Of a stretch of 64,000 nucleotides of DNA, positions 1 to 8,129 are shown piece after piece (position 1 is the stretch's first letter; the number at the start of each line of letters is the position of its first letter). Origin of the DNA: Acinetobacter sp. C26M (GTDB lineage: Bacteria > Pseudomonadota > Gammaproteobacteria > Pseudomonadales > Moraxellaceae); the NCBI RefSeq assembly GCF_023702675.1, contig NZ_CP098478.1, positions 1,674,001 through 1,738,000 on the forward strand, written 5' to 3'. Position numbers and translations under genes: made by a program. The notes below the pieces were generated by a model. It was not told the origin of the DNA. It did not search any database and worked only from the letters and a program-made list of their open reading frames with translations.

Positions 1-541
1 CCCGATTTTGGCTGAGTTTAAACTTTCCTGTGATCTGTGAGATTGGAATTTCGATCCCGACAATGCCTTGCAATTCCTGAGCAATATATTCGTCTGGTGC
101 ATCCGACATTTTCCAAGGCGTTGCTTGTTTGGCTTCATGGGTACGTGTCAGTCTGGCCAAGATGCCGCGTAGTGCTTTTTCATCATGTAAGAAATTGATG
201 CTTCCTTTGACGTGAACCACTTGATAGTTCCATGTGGGTACATGTCGATGGTGTTGTTGCTTGCTTGGATACCAATTCGGTGAGATATAACCTTGTTCAC
301 CCTGAAAAATAATTAAAACTGTTGCACCATTTTCAATTTGAGTATGTAGCGGATTATTCTTGGCAATATGTGCAATCAGCGTCGCTGCGTGGCTGTGCTC
401 ATCACGTAGTAAATGAAAGGGTAAATGATTGGCTTCTAAGCCTTCAGAACTATGACTTATTAGCGTGGCAAAAGGGTAGTCCTGAATCAGTTGGTATAAT
501 TTTTCAAGATCTGTTTCTTCAAATATTTCAGGTAAATACAT
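1..541 (-). CDS. PaiB-family FMN-binding regulator (3' end cut by window)
   Basis: Translating the minus strand from an ATG at 539-541 gives an open frame that runs off the left edge (about 180 residues seen). It begins MYLPEIFEETDLEKLYQLI and contains GYISPNWYPSK and, near the edge, GIVGIEIPISQITGKFKLSQ. These segments are characteristic of the PaiB family (FMN-binding split-barrel proteins, about 205-210 residues), named for a Bacillus negative regulator of sporulation and protease genes; the function in gammaproteobacteria is mostly untested. Only the last 25 or so residues should be missing. It runs in the same direction as the AraC-type gene whose stop lies 16 bases upstream of its start, so the two may be co-transcribed. 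Confidence 0.85.
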   Translation of the reverse strand, partial: MYLPEIFEETDLEKLYQLIQDYPFATLISHSSEGLEANHLPFHLLRDEHSHAATLIAHIAKNNPLHTQIENGATVLIIFQGEQGYISPNWYPSKQQHHRHVPTWNYQVVHVKGSINFLHDEKALRGILARLTRTHEAKQATPWKMSDAPDEYIAQELQGIVGIEIPISQITGKFKLSQNR

Positions 542-556
542 AGCTTATTCCTTCGA

Positions 557-1615
557 TTATTCTAAATGCCCCAAGCGTTTCTTTTTATTGGGTGAAGACT
601 TTCTGTAGCTGCCGGGACTGACACCCGTCCATTTTTTAAAGGCACGATGGAAAGCACTGGGATCATGGAAATGCAAATCATCACTGATGTTCTGGATTGA
701 ATCATTACTTTTACTCAGTCGTTCAATGGCAATATCACAGCGAATATCATTTTTAAGCTGCTGATAACTGACGCCTTCTTGCTTTAGGCGGCGTTGAATG
801 GTGGCAGTCGACATATTCAATTGCTGTGCAATCTCTTTCAGCTCGTCCCATTGTGATGGTGGCTGTAGCAGCAGTTGACGGCGGATTTGCAAGCTTAACG
901 AGTTCTCATTTTTAAAGCGTACAATCAGGTTATAAGGCGTGTGTTTGAGAAAATCTTTGAGTGCTTGTTTATCTTTTTTGATTTTATGCTTGAGATAATG
1001 CGCGTCAAACTCGATTTGGTTTTGCTCGGCATTAAATTGAATGTTCTCGCAAAAACGCACCCGATAATCTTGTATTTCCACAGGCGGGTGGCATCTAAAA
1101 CTCATTTTATGAAAGCCAATGCGCTGATCACTCAACCAACACATCAAACTATGCACCAACATTAAATAGGTTGAATAGGTAAACATCCGTTTTGGGTGCT
1201 CACGATCATGCAAGATCAGATAGGCCTTACTGCCTTTTTGAATCAATTCACCCCGAATATCATCCAGCACCAAACTTAAAAATTTTAAAATTTCTTGGAT
1301 GGCTTGCTCCAGCGTTTCGGCATTAAACGCTAATTTGGCTAATAGGCTATAACTGCCTCGGCGCATGGGATGAGTGTCCATACCGAGAAACTCATCATTC
1401 ATACTTTCAGCAAGCTCGACCCATAACTGAGCACATTGGGTCACAGGCACTCGCGCCTTGGAGGAGGTTAAGAGCTCTGCTGAAATACCTGCACGATTGG
1501 CGATATTGACAATATTCAACCCACGACTTGCAGCAACACTTAATGCTTCACGAATTAAAGCATTTGAAATAGTGTCCTTAGCCGAATTAAGATCGAGGTT
1601 GAGGTTTTTGTTCAT
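557..1615 (-). CDS. AraC-family transcriptional regulator (OruR/ArgR-like layout)
   Basis: This 352-residue protein has an N-terminal arabinose-binding-type ligand region (about residues 25-210) and a C-terminal double helix-turn-helix of the AraC class (about 245-340), with the family signature region around FHDPSAFHRAFKKWTGVSP. The layout matches the AraC regulators of about 340 residues that sense amino acids or fatty-acid-type ligands. It is divergent from the SDR dehydrogenase at 1759, with 143 bases between the starts, so that dehydrogenase is a likely target. A 12-bp palindrome, AGCAAATTTGCT, lies in the shared region at 1665-1676. The ligand cannot be read from the sequence. Confidence 0.9.
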   Translation of the reverse strand: MNKNLNLDLNSAKDTISNALIREALSVAASRGLNIVNIANRAGISAELLTSSKARVPVTQCAQLWVELAESMNDEFLGMDTHPMRRGSYSLLAKLAFNAETLEQAIQEILKFLSLVLDDIRGELIQKGSKAYLILHDREHPKRMFTYSTYLMLVHSLMCWLSDQRIGFHKMSFRCHPPVEIQDYRVRFCENIQFNAEQNQIEFDAHYLKHKIKKDKQALKDFLKHTPYNLIVRFKNENSLSLQIRRQLLLQPPSQWDELKEIAQQLNMSTATIQRRLKQEGVSYQQLKNDIRCDIAIERLSKSNDSIQNISDDLHFHDPSAFHRAFKKWTGVSPGSYRKSSPNKKKRLGHLE

Positions 1616-1664
1616 ATATCAATAAAATACAGGAGAAGAATGAAATCGAATGCTCAAAAGCCGC

Positions 1665-1676
1665 AGCAAATTTGCT
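1665..1676. promoter_or_regulatory. Perfect 12-bp palindrome in divergent promoter region
   Basis: AGCAAATTTGCT sits between the divergent AraC-type gene and the SDR gene. It is a perfect inverted repeat in an otherwise A/T-rich spacer and could be an operator half-site pair. AraC-family proteins more often bind direct repeats, so the assignment is tentative. Confidence 0.3.
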
Positions 1677-1758
1677 ACTTTTTGAAATTGTATCGGAAAA
1701 TACTTGCCTTTAGGCTTAGTTATAAAAATTTATATCTTTAATTTGATAGGAAACGTAA

Positions 1759-2529
1759 ATGAAAATTCAGGGAAAACATTTTGTTATTACAGGTGGCGGT
1801 TCGGGCCTAGGTGCAGCAACAGCAGAATATTTAGTTGAAAAAGGTGCTTCTGTGACACTCGTCGATATGAATATCGACGCTGGCGAACAACAAGCGCAGA
1901 CCTTGGGTGCAGCAGCAGAATTTGTAAAACTGGATGTGACCGATGAAGCGGCAGCAGAACAGTTTTTTAAAGATGTATTGGCGAAACATGGCAGCGTTTA
2001 TGGTTTGATCAACTGTGCCGGCATTGGCCCATCTGCAAAAGTCGTCGGTAAAGAAGGCGTACATGATTTGGCGATGTTCTCTAAAACCTTGCACATCAAC
2101 GTGACAGGTACATTCAATATGTTGCGTTTCGCAGCGGAGGCCATGAGCAAAAATACTGTTGCTGAAGGCGATGAAGATCGAGGCGTGATTGTAAATACAG
2201 CGTCAGTGGCTGCCTTTGATGGTCAGATTGGACAAGCGGCTTATTCAGCATCAAAAGGTGCTGTGGTGGCGATGACTTTACCGATTGCACGTGAGTTAGC
2301 ACGGCATGGTATTCGTGTCATGACCATTGCTCCAGGGATTATGGAAACCCCAATGTTGAAAGGCTTGCCTCAAAATGTACAAGATGCCTTAGGACAAATG
2401 GTACCTTATCCATCACGTTTAGGTCGCCCAGAAGAGTTCGCGCGTTTAGTGGCGCATATTGCTGAAAACTCTTATTTGAATGGTGAGGTGATCCGTTTGG
2501 ATGGTGCAATTCGTATGGCAGCGAAATAA
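1759..2529 (+). CDS. SDR-family 3-hydroxyacyl-CoA dehydrogenase (HSD10-like)
   Basis: A 256-residue short-chain dehydrogenase. The nucleotide-binding motif TGGGSGLG is at residues 11-18, NCAG at 85-88, and the catalytic Ser149-Tyr162-Lys166 (YSASK) are all present. D36 at the end of the second strand (LVDM) predicts NAD rather than NADP. Length and sequence resemble the type II 3-hydroxyacyl-CoA / 2-methyl-3-hydroxybutyryl-CoA dehydrogenases used in fatty-acid or isoleucine breakdown; the substrate is inferred. AGGA about 8 bases before the ATG supports this start. A strong intrinsic terminator follows at 2568, so it is probably a single-gene transcript controlled by the divergent AraC protein. 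Confidence 0.9.
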   Translation: MKIQGKHFVITGGGSGLGAATAEYLVEKGASVTLVDMNIDAGEQQAQTLGAAAEFVKLDVTDEAAAEQFFKDVLAKHGSVYGLINCAGIGPSAKVVGKEGVHDLAMFSKTLHINVTGTFNMLRFAAEAMSKNTVAEGDEDRGVIVNTASVAAFDGQIGQAAYSASKGAVVAMTLPIARELARHGIRVMTIAPGIMETPMLKGLPQNVQDALGQMVPYPSRLGRPEEFARLVAHIAENSYLNGEVIRLDGAIRMAAK

Positions 2530-2567
2530 GTTTTATTTTGATTCGGACATTAAGCTCTGGTTTGATT

Positions 2568-2602
2568 AAAAAACCGTTGTGGATCTCACAACGGTTTTTT
2601 AC
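2568..2602 (+). terminator. Intrinsic terminator after SDR gene
   Basis: A 14-bp perfect stem (AAAAAACCGTTGTG / CACAACGGTTTTTT) with a 5-base loop and a T-run follows the dehydrogenase stop codon. Confidence 0.9.
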
Positions 2603-2662
2603 TTTGGTATTTAATATTGTTTCCGAATCGATTTCGCTTTAAGGTCGAACAAGAATACTTAT

Positions 2663-3253
2663 TTGGATGATAATAACAACGATGAAAGCAATGATTTTTT
2701 ATCTGCTGCAATGACTGTGTCTTTAGCAGGCTGTGTGGGCAATATGAACCCGACGGGTGGCAATTCAAGACCGAATTATCCCTACTATGTGACACAGCAA
2801 CCGATGTTGGTTAAAAAAATTCATGTTCCAGCTGGAACGACCTTGGTCTATAAGGAACAGTACTTCAAAAAAGGCAAACAAGACCAGATTATGTTAGAAA
2901 ATAAACTGACCGATATTCGATTGCCCATTGGTCAAAGTATCGATTGGGGTGGTGTGCCAGTCACCATGATTTCGCAGTTTTTTAATTCAGCTATGCGCGG
3001 CTATTCTGTACATGCCGATTTTAAAAAACTAGATGCAGATAAACGAACCAGATTTTCTCAGCTATGGCAGAGCTGTGATGATGATCTAGGTATCAGCATC
3101 ATAGATCGAAAGGATTGGTCATTTAATAAAGCCAATATTGCTGATGTGCAAAGCTGTAGTGTTCTTTATCAACGTTACTTTAAAAATGACCAAGAACAGC
3201 AGCAATTTTTAGATCTTATGTATCGTGAATTGATGAAAATCAATGATCAATAA
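2663..3253 (+). CDS. Lipoprotein-like protein, signal peptide apparently frameshifted
   Basis: The body of this protein (about 175 residues) is a clear paralogue of the lipoprotein at 61709-62332: both share WGG-PV, an LW-SC--DL segment, DWSFN and a late Cys. The open frame starts only at a TTG (2663) or an internal ATG (2711), and neither gives a proper export signal. In the +1 frame an ATG at 2682 begins MKAMIF and then hits a stop. One extra T in the run at 2695-2700 (six Ts) would join the frames to read MKAMIFLSAAMTVSLAGC, an excellent signal peptide with lipobox LAGC. So the gene is a recent frameshift, a phase-variable homopolymer, or a base-calling error. Function unknown; no close operon partner. 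Confidence 0.6.
   Translation: MDDNNNDESNDFLSAAMTVSLAGCVGNMNPTGGNSRPNYPYYVTQQPMLVKKIHVPAGTTLVYKEQYFKKGKQDQIMLENKLTDIRLPIGQSIDWGGVPVTMISQFFNSAMRGYSVHADFKKLDADKRTRFSQLWQSCDDDLGISIIDRKDWSFNKANIADVQSCSVLYQRYFKNDQEQQQFLDLMYRELMKINDQ
2695..2700 (+). other. T6 homopolymer at the predicted frameshift point
   Basis: Six consecutive Ts between an ATG-led signal-peptide start (2682, one frame) and the lipobox (other frame). Seven Ts would restore a continuous lipoprotein reading frame. Confidence 0.6.
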
Positions 3254-3256
3254 AAA

Positions 3257-3285
3257 CAGGCAAAGCTGGTTTGGCCTTGCCTTAT
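3257..3285. terminator. Possible bidirectional terminator between convergent genes
   Basis: An imperfect hairpin (AGGCAA-GC / GC-TTGCCT) lies between the convergent lipoprotein-like and flavin reductase genes. There is an A-run on the left but no strong T-run on the right, so support is modest. Confidence 0.35.
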
Positions 3286-3293
3286 AGCAAAGA

Positions 3294-3893
3294 CTATTTG
3301 GCCTTAACTTCATCACCAATCAGATAAAATGTACCGCCTGCAATATAATGCAGACTACGCAACGCTTTACTGGTTTCTTGAAAGTGCCAATGCCCATCAC
3401 GAAATACCCGTGAATCAGCCCAAGCACCCACCACCGAGCCGATAAATAGATCATGCGCTTGTTGATTGTGTAGTTCTGGAATCACTTTACAGATCAGCCA
3501 AGCCAGACTACCTGCTACCAGTGGGACAGGAAAATCATCTTGGTAAAACAATTCAGTTTCACAATCTTCTAATTTATTCGGTTGATCAAACTGACTGATA
3601 GTTCCGAGCTGATGCACCATATCAATTTGCGCATAGCAGGGAATTTGTAAGGCAAAATAGCCACTTTGCTCAACCAATTGGCGAGTCTTGGTACTTTTAT
3701 CCAAGACCACAGTGACCTTTGCAGGTGTTAATTCTAAAGCACATGCCCAAGCTGCGGCCATGACATTGCGTTCTTGCCCATACTGAGCAGAAACCAAAAC
3801 TGTCGGACCATGATTGAGCAGGCGATAGGCTTTGGATAGTTCAACAGCGGTAATTTCTGGGTGACTCATATAACATCCACAAGGTTGAGACAT
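3294..3893 (-). CDS. Flavin reductase-like (FMN-binding split barrel) protein
   Basis: This 199-residue protein belongs to the flavin reductase-like / DIM6-NTAB group of FMN-binding split-barrel proteins. Typical segments are GPTVLVSAQYG, NVMAAAW (flavin-contacting region), VTVVLDKSTKTRQLV and GSVVGAWAD. Members reduce flavin with NAD(P)H or bind FMN with unknown roles. The ATG at 3893 has GGAG only a few bases away; an internal ATG at 3869 (MSHPEIT) has GGA at better spacing and may be the real start. It lies just downstream of the AraC-type gene in the same direction (33 bases), so co-transcription is possible. The substrate cannot be told. Confidence 0.8.
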   Translation of the reverse strand: MSQPCGCYMSHPEITAVELSKAYRLLNHGPTVLVSAQYGQERNVMAAAWACALELTPAKVTVVLDKSTKTRQLVEQSGYFALQIPCYAQIDMVHQLGTISQFDQPNKLEDCETELFYQDDFPVPLVAGSLAWLICKVIPELHNQQAHDLFIGSVVGAWADSRVFRDGHWHFQETSKALRSLHYIAGGTFYLIGDEVKAK

Positions 3894-3925
3894 CGCTCCA
3901 TTGTTACATAAACTTCCCTAAAATT

Positions 3926-4945
3926 TTATTCAATTTCCCAACGTTTATAGGCACGATTAAAACTTGAAAGAGAGGAATACCCCAGCTTTTTAGCCAGCTC
4001 ATCTTTGGTCATAAATGGATTCAGCATCAGTTTCTTGGCTTTTTCCTTTCGGACTTCATCGTACAGCATTTGAAAGCTGATCATTTTTTCTTGCAACATC
4101 CGTTGTAAAGTTCTTTTGGTCAGGTTTAGCTTTTGAGCAACTTGATCAATACTCAGTAAGCCTTCTGTTTTATCATCAATTAGATATTTAACCCGTTGTA
4201 AAATATCCTGAGTCGCAAGCAGTTCATCCAATTCTTTTTGGCACAGTAATTTAAATTTTTCTGCGGTGAGTGGATCGGCCATACTGAGTGGTGCATCTAG
4301 AAAAGTTGCAGCGGCAATTAAGCGGGTATAAGGCTGTTCATAACGTATGTCTGCAAAAGTCGATGTCAATATCTCCGTAAAACGAGAAAAATACGCTGGA
4401 TATTTACATTGTAGATCAACACTTGGTTTGAAATCTGGAATAAAGAAACGGACTAAATGTACAAAACCAGTCAGAAAGAAAATACAGCTAAATTCGTAGG
4501 CTTGTGTGTCTGATTCATCATTAAAATTCAGCAAGGAACGATCATAAGCGATACTGTAATAGGCGAGCTCATTTTCAACTTTAAAATTTAGTTCGACAAA
4601 TGAACATTGCAAGCTGACAAATTGATTAATAGTTTCAATGGCTTCTAAAGCATTTTTTGAAATGGCAACGGTAAAACCGAGTAAGCCGTGTGAACTAATC
4701 TTTAACTGCGTACCTGCATAAAAACCGATGCCTTGTTCTTGTGTTAACTCAATGGTTCGGGCAATTACTTTTTTAAAGGCATTCAGGCTAATTTTATCAT
4801 TGAGATCAGATAGTTTTTCGATCTCAACACCAGTGCCCCAAAATAAGGTTTCAGCTGAAATATTCCATTGTGATACCACCTCACTCAGTAGATGTGCATA
4901 AGAGCTGCTAATAAAATGCTGATTATGAAGACGGGGAATACTCAT
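3926..4945 (-). CDS. AraC-family regulator divergent from lipase operon
   Basis: 339 residues with an N-terminal arabinose-binding-type ligand domain (about 20-210) and an AraC HTH domain at the C-terminus (about 235-335; LNLTKRTLQRMLQEK and LGYSSLSSFNRAYKRWE are the two helix-turn-helix regions). The protein ends soon after the second HTH, slightly early for the family. It is divergent from lipA, with 278 bases between starts. That region carries two copies of TTTTGGCAC exactly 21 bases apart, a spacing used by AraC-type activators. I infer that it controls the lipase-foldase genes; the inducer, perhaps a fatty acid, is not visible. Confidence 0.88.
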   Translation of the reverse strand: MSIPRLHNQHFISSSYAHLLSEVVSQWNISAETLFWGTGVEIEKLSDLNDKISLNAFKKVIARTIELTQEQGIGFYAGTQLKISSHGLLGFTVAISKNALEAIETINQFVSLQCSFVELNFKVENELAYYSIAYDRSLLNFNDESDTQAYEFSCIFFLTGFVHLVRFFIPDFKPSVDLQCKYPAYFSRFTEILTSTFADIRYEQPYTRLIAAATFLDAPLSMADPLTAEKFKLLCQKELDELLATQDILQRVKYLIDDKTEGLLSIDQVAQKLNLTKRTLQRMLQEKMISFQMLYDEVRKEKAKKLMLNPFMTKDELAKKLGYSSLSSFNRAYKRWEIE

Positions 4946-5053
4946 AGTGCGAAGTAAATTCCATTTTAAAGCTGATCCAATTCATTCTGAAATTAAAGCA
5001 GAGTGATGGATTTGAAAATGTGCATTCATCGGAATTTTTTCAATCCAGCGTAA

Positions 5054-5095
5054 TTTTGGCACGAATTGTTATGATTTTGGCACAGTTTGTTTTAG
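5054..5095 (+). promoter_or_regulatory. Tandem 21-bp direct repeat, candidate AraC-type operator for lipA
   Basis: TTTTGGCAC occurs at 5054-5062 and again at 5075-5083, and each copy is followed by a related A/G-TTGTT segment. The 21-bp period places both half-sites on one helix face, as in araI1/I2. The second repeat overlaps a plausible weak -35 (TTGTTT, 5087-5092), with an AATATT-like -10 near 5110; a TATAAT also lies at 5125-5130. The regulator encoded next door at 3926-4945 is the obvious candidate. Confidence 0.6.
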
Positions 5096-5223
5096 TCTAA
5101 AAATCACACAATATTTCGAAGGAGTATAATTTTTGCCAGTCGTTTGTATGCTCGGAATGATTCCAGATACGAAGAAAAAGACTAAATCGTTGTAATAAAA
5201 ATGAAAAATGCTAGGAGCAAAAC

Positions 5224-6240
5224 GTGAAGAAAAAATATTTAAATGTCATGGCGCTAATGGCGGGCATGTTGGTGAGTAGTGGATCTGTGGTACATGCAGG
5301 TTTGTTCGATTTTTTTGCACCAAAGGCATCATGGCAAAACTGTAATGTGAACTCTTGTTCAGTCGGCGGTAGCACCAGTGTTACATCAAGCTATGCAAAA
5401 ACTAAGTATCCAATTCTACTTGCGCACGGGATGGCAGGCTTCTCTGCTGTTGGTCCTTTGCAATATTGGAATGGCATTACCGAGGACTTGGTGGGTAATG
5501 GTGCGAATGTCTTCGTTGCACAGCAAGCTTCTTTTAATTCATCGGAGGTACGCGGCGAGCAATTGTTGCTACAGGCGAAGCAAGTATTGGCAATTACAGG
5601 TGCGGAGAAAATTAACTTAATTGGCCATAGTCATGGCTCTCAATCGGTTCGTTATGTCGCAAGTTTGTTGCCTAACAAAGTTGCGTCAGTCACAGCAGTG
5701 GGTGGTCCAACCAAAGGTTCAGATGTTGCAGATGTGGTTGACTCAGTGGTTAAGTCACCTGTGGGTCCAGTACTCGCACCCGTGATCGCAGCAGGGGTAA
5801 ATGCCTTCTTCTCATTGGTGGGTATTGGTTCAGGGCATTATTATGATCAAGATGCACTGGCGGGCTTAAATTCATTAACCACCAGTGGTTCAGCTAACTT
5901 TAACCAACGCTTCCCAGCAGGTGTACCAACCACAGCATGTGGTTCAGGAACAGAACTGGTCAATGGTGTGCGTTATTATTCATGGAGTGGAACCAGTCCA
6001 TTTACCAATGCTTTAGATCCAATGGATTATGCATTAACAGCAACTTCTTTACTGATTTCTGGTGAAAATGATGGCTTGGTGCCACGTTGTTCAAGTCATT
6101 TGGGCACCGTGATTCGTGACAATTATGCATTTAACCATTTGGATGAAGTGAATCAGATCCTTGGTTTAGTCGGATTCTTACAAAACCCAGTGACACCATA
6201 TCGTACTCAAGCAAATCGTTTAAAAAATCAAGGTTTATAA
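5224..6240 (+). CDS. lipA: Secreted triacylglycerol lipase (family I)
   Basis: 338 residues with a GTG start preceded by AGGAG, and a Sec signal peptide ending VHA at residue 25. The mature enzyme has the oxyanion-hole HGM (68-70), the nucleophile elbow GHSHG with Ser136, Asp283 (ENDG) and His305, the complete triad of foldase-dependent bacterial lipases. Cys239 and Cys289 can form the conserved stabilising disulfide. Such lipases hydrolyse extracellular triacylglycerols and leave the cell by type II secretion after folding in the periplasm. The foldase gene follows at 6322 and a GspE ATPase is encoded at 44339. Control by the divergent AraC regulator is inferred from the direct repeats upstream. 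Confidence 0.96.
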   Translation: MKKKYLNVMALMAGMLVSSGSVVHAGLFDFFAPKASWQNCNVNSCSVGGSTSVTSSYAKTKYPILLAHGMAGFSAVGPLQYWNGITEDLVGNGANVFVAQQASFNSSEVRGEQLLLQAKQVLAITGAEKINLIGHSHGSQSVRYVASLLPNKVASVTAVGGPTKGSDVADVVDSVVKSPVGPVLAPVIAAGVNAFFSLVGIGSGHYYDQDALAGLNSLTTSGSANFNQRFPAGVPTTACGSGTELVNGVRYYSWSGTSPFTNALDPMDYALTATSLLISGENDGLVPRCSSHLGTVIRDNYAFNHLDEVNQILGLVGFLQNPVTPYRTQANRLKNQGL

Positions 6241-6248
6241 TTCATTTG

Positions 6249-6276
6249 CTAAAGGGGCAATCCGTTGCTCCTTTAG
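6249..6276 (+). terminator. Intercistronic hairpin between lipase and foldase
   Basis: A 12-bp stem (CTAAAGGGGCAA / TTGCTCCTTTAG, one G-U pair) with a 4-base loop follows the lipA stop. The following tract TTCTT is weak for termination, so it may act as a partial terminator or an RNA-stabilising 3' end. Confidence 0.6.
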
Positions 6277-6321
6277 TTCTTAACGGTTCAAACAAAGAAA
6301 GAATGATAAATAGAGCAAGGG

Positions 6322-7356
6322 ATGATGAACGGTAAATTTTTGAATAATAAAACCATCAGTATAGTTTTAATCGCATGTTTATTGCTCTTATTGGCTTTAA
6401 TCTATTGGATATTTAAACCCGATGCTCAAAATAGCCAGCATGCGCCGAATCAGCAAGCTCAATCACAGGTTTCAGAAAATGGCTTAGAGGCAAGTCAGCA
6501 AAATAATCAAAAAGGCAAAATGCCTGAATTGGCATCTTCATTGCGAGGCACCGAAATTGACTGCCCGATTCAGGTTGATGCCAATGGTAAATTGATTTTA
6601 ACGGTTGGTATTCGCAGCTGTTTTGATTATTTCTTTTCTAGTTTAGGTGAAAAAACAGAAACAGAATTGATTGCCGATATTCGACAGTATCTCAGTGCGA
6701 CTTTACCTGACACGGCTTCAAGTTATGCCAGTTATCTGCTAGATCAATATGTTGCCTATACGCACGCTTTAAAAAATATAAAACCGACGGGTAATTTTAA
6801 AACGGGTGATATTGATGGTTATCAAAAAGTGGTTGAGCAGATGTACAAAGTACAACAGCAGTTTTTTAATGCCGCTGAGATCAATGCTTTATTTGGCAAT
6901 GAACGTAATTTGAACCAGTTTAATATCGATCAAATGCGTATCCATGCCAATAAAACCCTAACCGCTCAGCAAAAGGCGGCTGAGTTGGCGAAATTGATTG
7001 ATCAACTTCCAACAACTTTGGCTGATGGTGTTCGGGTTTCGATGCAATTTGCTGAATTGCAGCAACTGACGCAAGAGGTACGGGAAAAGGGCGGTTCTGC
7101 ACAAGAGCTTCGCAATATGCGTGAAAGTTTATTAGGGCCCGATGCAGCTGATCGTTTGGAAAAGGTTGATCAAGAAGAAGCAGGATGGCAAACGCAGGTG
7201 AATGGATATTTGGCTGAACGTGACCAAATTTTAAAAAGTGATGCGAGTGATGCCAGTAAGCAGCAATCGATTAGTCAGTTACGTAATCAATCCTTTGGGA
7301 CTAAAGAAGATTTATTAAGAGCGCAGTCTTATGAAATGATGCATGATCGGAAGTAG
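6322..7356 (+). CDS. lipB: Lipase-specific foldase (steric chaperone)
   Basis: 344 residues. An N-terminal membrane anchor (about residues 11-31) is followed by a Gln/Ala-rich linker and the periplasmic foldase domain. The hallmark motif R-x-x-F-D-Y-F is present as R98-SC-F101-D102-Y103-F104, followed by SSLGE. The rest is helix-rich, as expected for Lif proteins that wrap around the lipase. It folds LipA in the periplasm before type II secretion. It lies 81 bases after lipA, with a hairpin between, consistent with an operon in which the foldase is made at a lower level than the lipase. Confidence 0.95.
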   Translation: MMNGKFLNNKTISIVLIACLLLLLALIYWIFKPDAQNSQHAPNQQAQSQVSENGLEASQQNNQKGKMPELASSLRGTEIDCPIQVDANGKLILTVGIRSCFDYFFSSLGEKTETELIADIRQYLSATLPDTASSYASYLLDQYVAYTHALKNIKPTGNFKTGDIDGYQKVVEQMYKVQQQFFNAAEINALFGNERNLNQFNIDQMRIHANKTLTAQQKAAELAKLIDQLPTTLADGVRVSMQFAELQQLTQEVREKGGSAQELRNMRESLLGPDAADRLEKVDQEEAGWQTQVNGYLAERDQILKSDASDASKQQSISQLRNQSFGTKEDLLRAQSYEMMHDRK

Positions 7357-7413
7357 AGTCAAAGTAATAGATGGAAATATAATCGGTAATCATTTTATTA
7401 GGCAAAGTTGAAT

Positions 7414-7857
7414 ATGTATGTGGCTGATTATATTGGTTTAGAATCGATCCAAGATATGACAGATAAGTGTTCGCCTCAGTCTGAAGTGATGATTAAGGGG
7501 AAAAAGACAGGGGTTATGGTTGAGGGTAAAGTGTTAGAAGGTGTGGTATGTGTATATTCTCACTGCTATCTTCTTTTCCTTAGCCATGATTGTATCTTTG
7601 AGGAAACTTTAACTTTGGCGTTAGTCGATCTGGATAAAAATATATTGTTGGAGTCATTATGGATAGGGTTAGCTTATCAGACAGATATCTTTACTGGCCC
7701 GAGGATATGTGATGATAAGATCTTATTTGAATTTTTAGCTGAAAAAACATGGGTTCTTCAAGTATTACAAACTGCCAGATTTCGATTTCCTATTTCTTTA
7801 AATGCTTTGATACATCGTGGTTTTCGATTTAAATCTTATCTCCAGTTAGAACATTAA
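7414..7857 (+). CDS. Hypothetical protein
   Basis: About 147 residues from an ATG at 7414 (a TTG at 7408 is also possible). I recognise no domain. There is no signal peptide; the middle is hydrophobic and Cys-containing (VCVYSHCYLLFLSHDC), followed by alternating hydrophobic strands and an Arg/Phe-rich end. Base composition is more AT-rich than in lipA and lipB. It follows the foldase by 57 bases in the same direction but need not be functionally linked. A 270-base AT-rich spacer with no recognisable element separates it from moeB. Confidence 0.55.
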   Translation: MYVADYIGLESIQDMTDKCSPQSEVMIKGKKTGVMVEGKVLEGVVCVYSHCYLLFLSHDCIFEETLTLALVDLDKNILLESLWIGLAYQTDIFTGPRICDDKILFEFLAEKTWVLQVLQTARFRFPISLNALIHRGFRFKSYLQLEH

Positions 7858-8129
7858 TTTATGTGATGTATGCCGTCATGAACTATAAAATAATGAAAAT
7901 AATATAAGCTAAAACATAAAGTTAAAATCAAAAAGGCATAAATACCCAAAGTTTTTAACTGATATAGTAACTTATTGATTTTATTAAGCTGTTAAGGAGT
8001 AAGAAAAATATTGGGGTAAAAATAGCTTTTTGTCAAAAGAAAATAGTGTTCGTTCCAATTTATTACTTTCCTCAAATCCTACATCGACTTAAAATCAGCA
8101 TTACCCTTGATGATAAAGAAGCAAGTCAC

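Noticed and set aside
322..543. Plus-strand open frame of 73 codons
   Set aside because: It lies opposite the PaiB-type gene, which has clear family motifs; the plus-strand product has unnatural composition.
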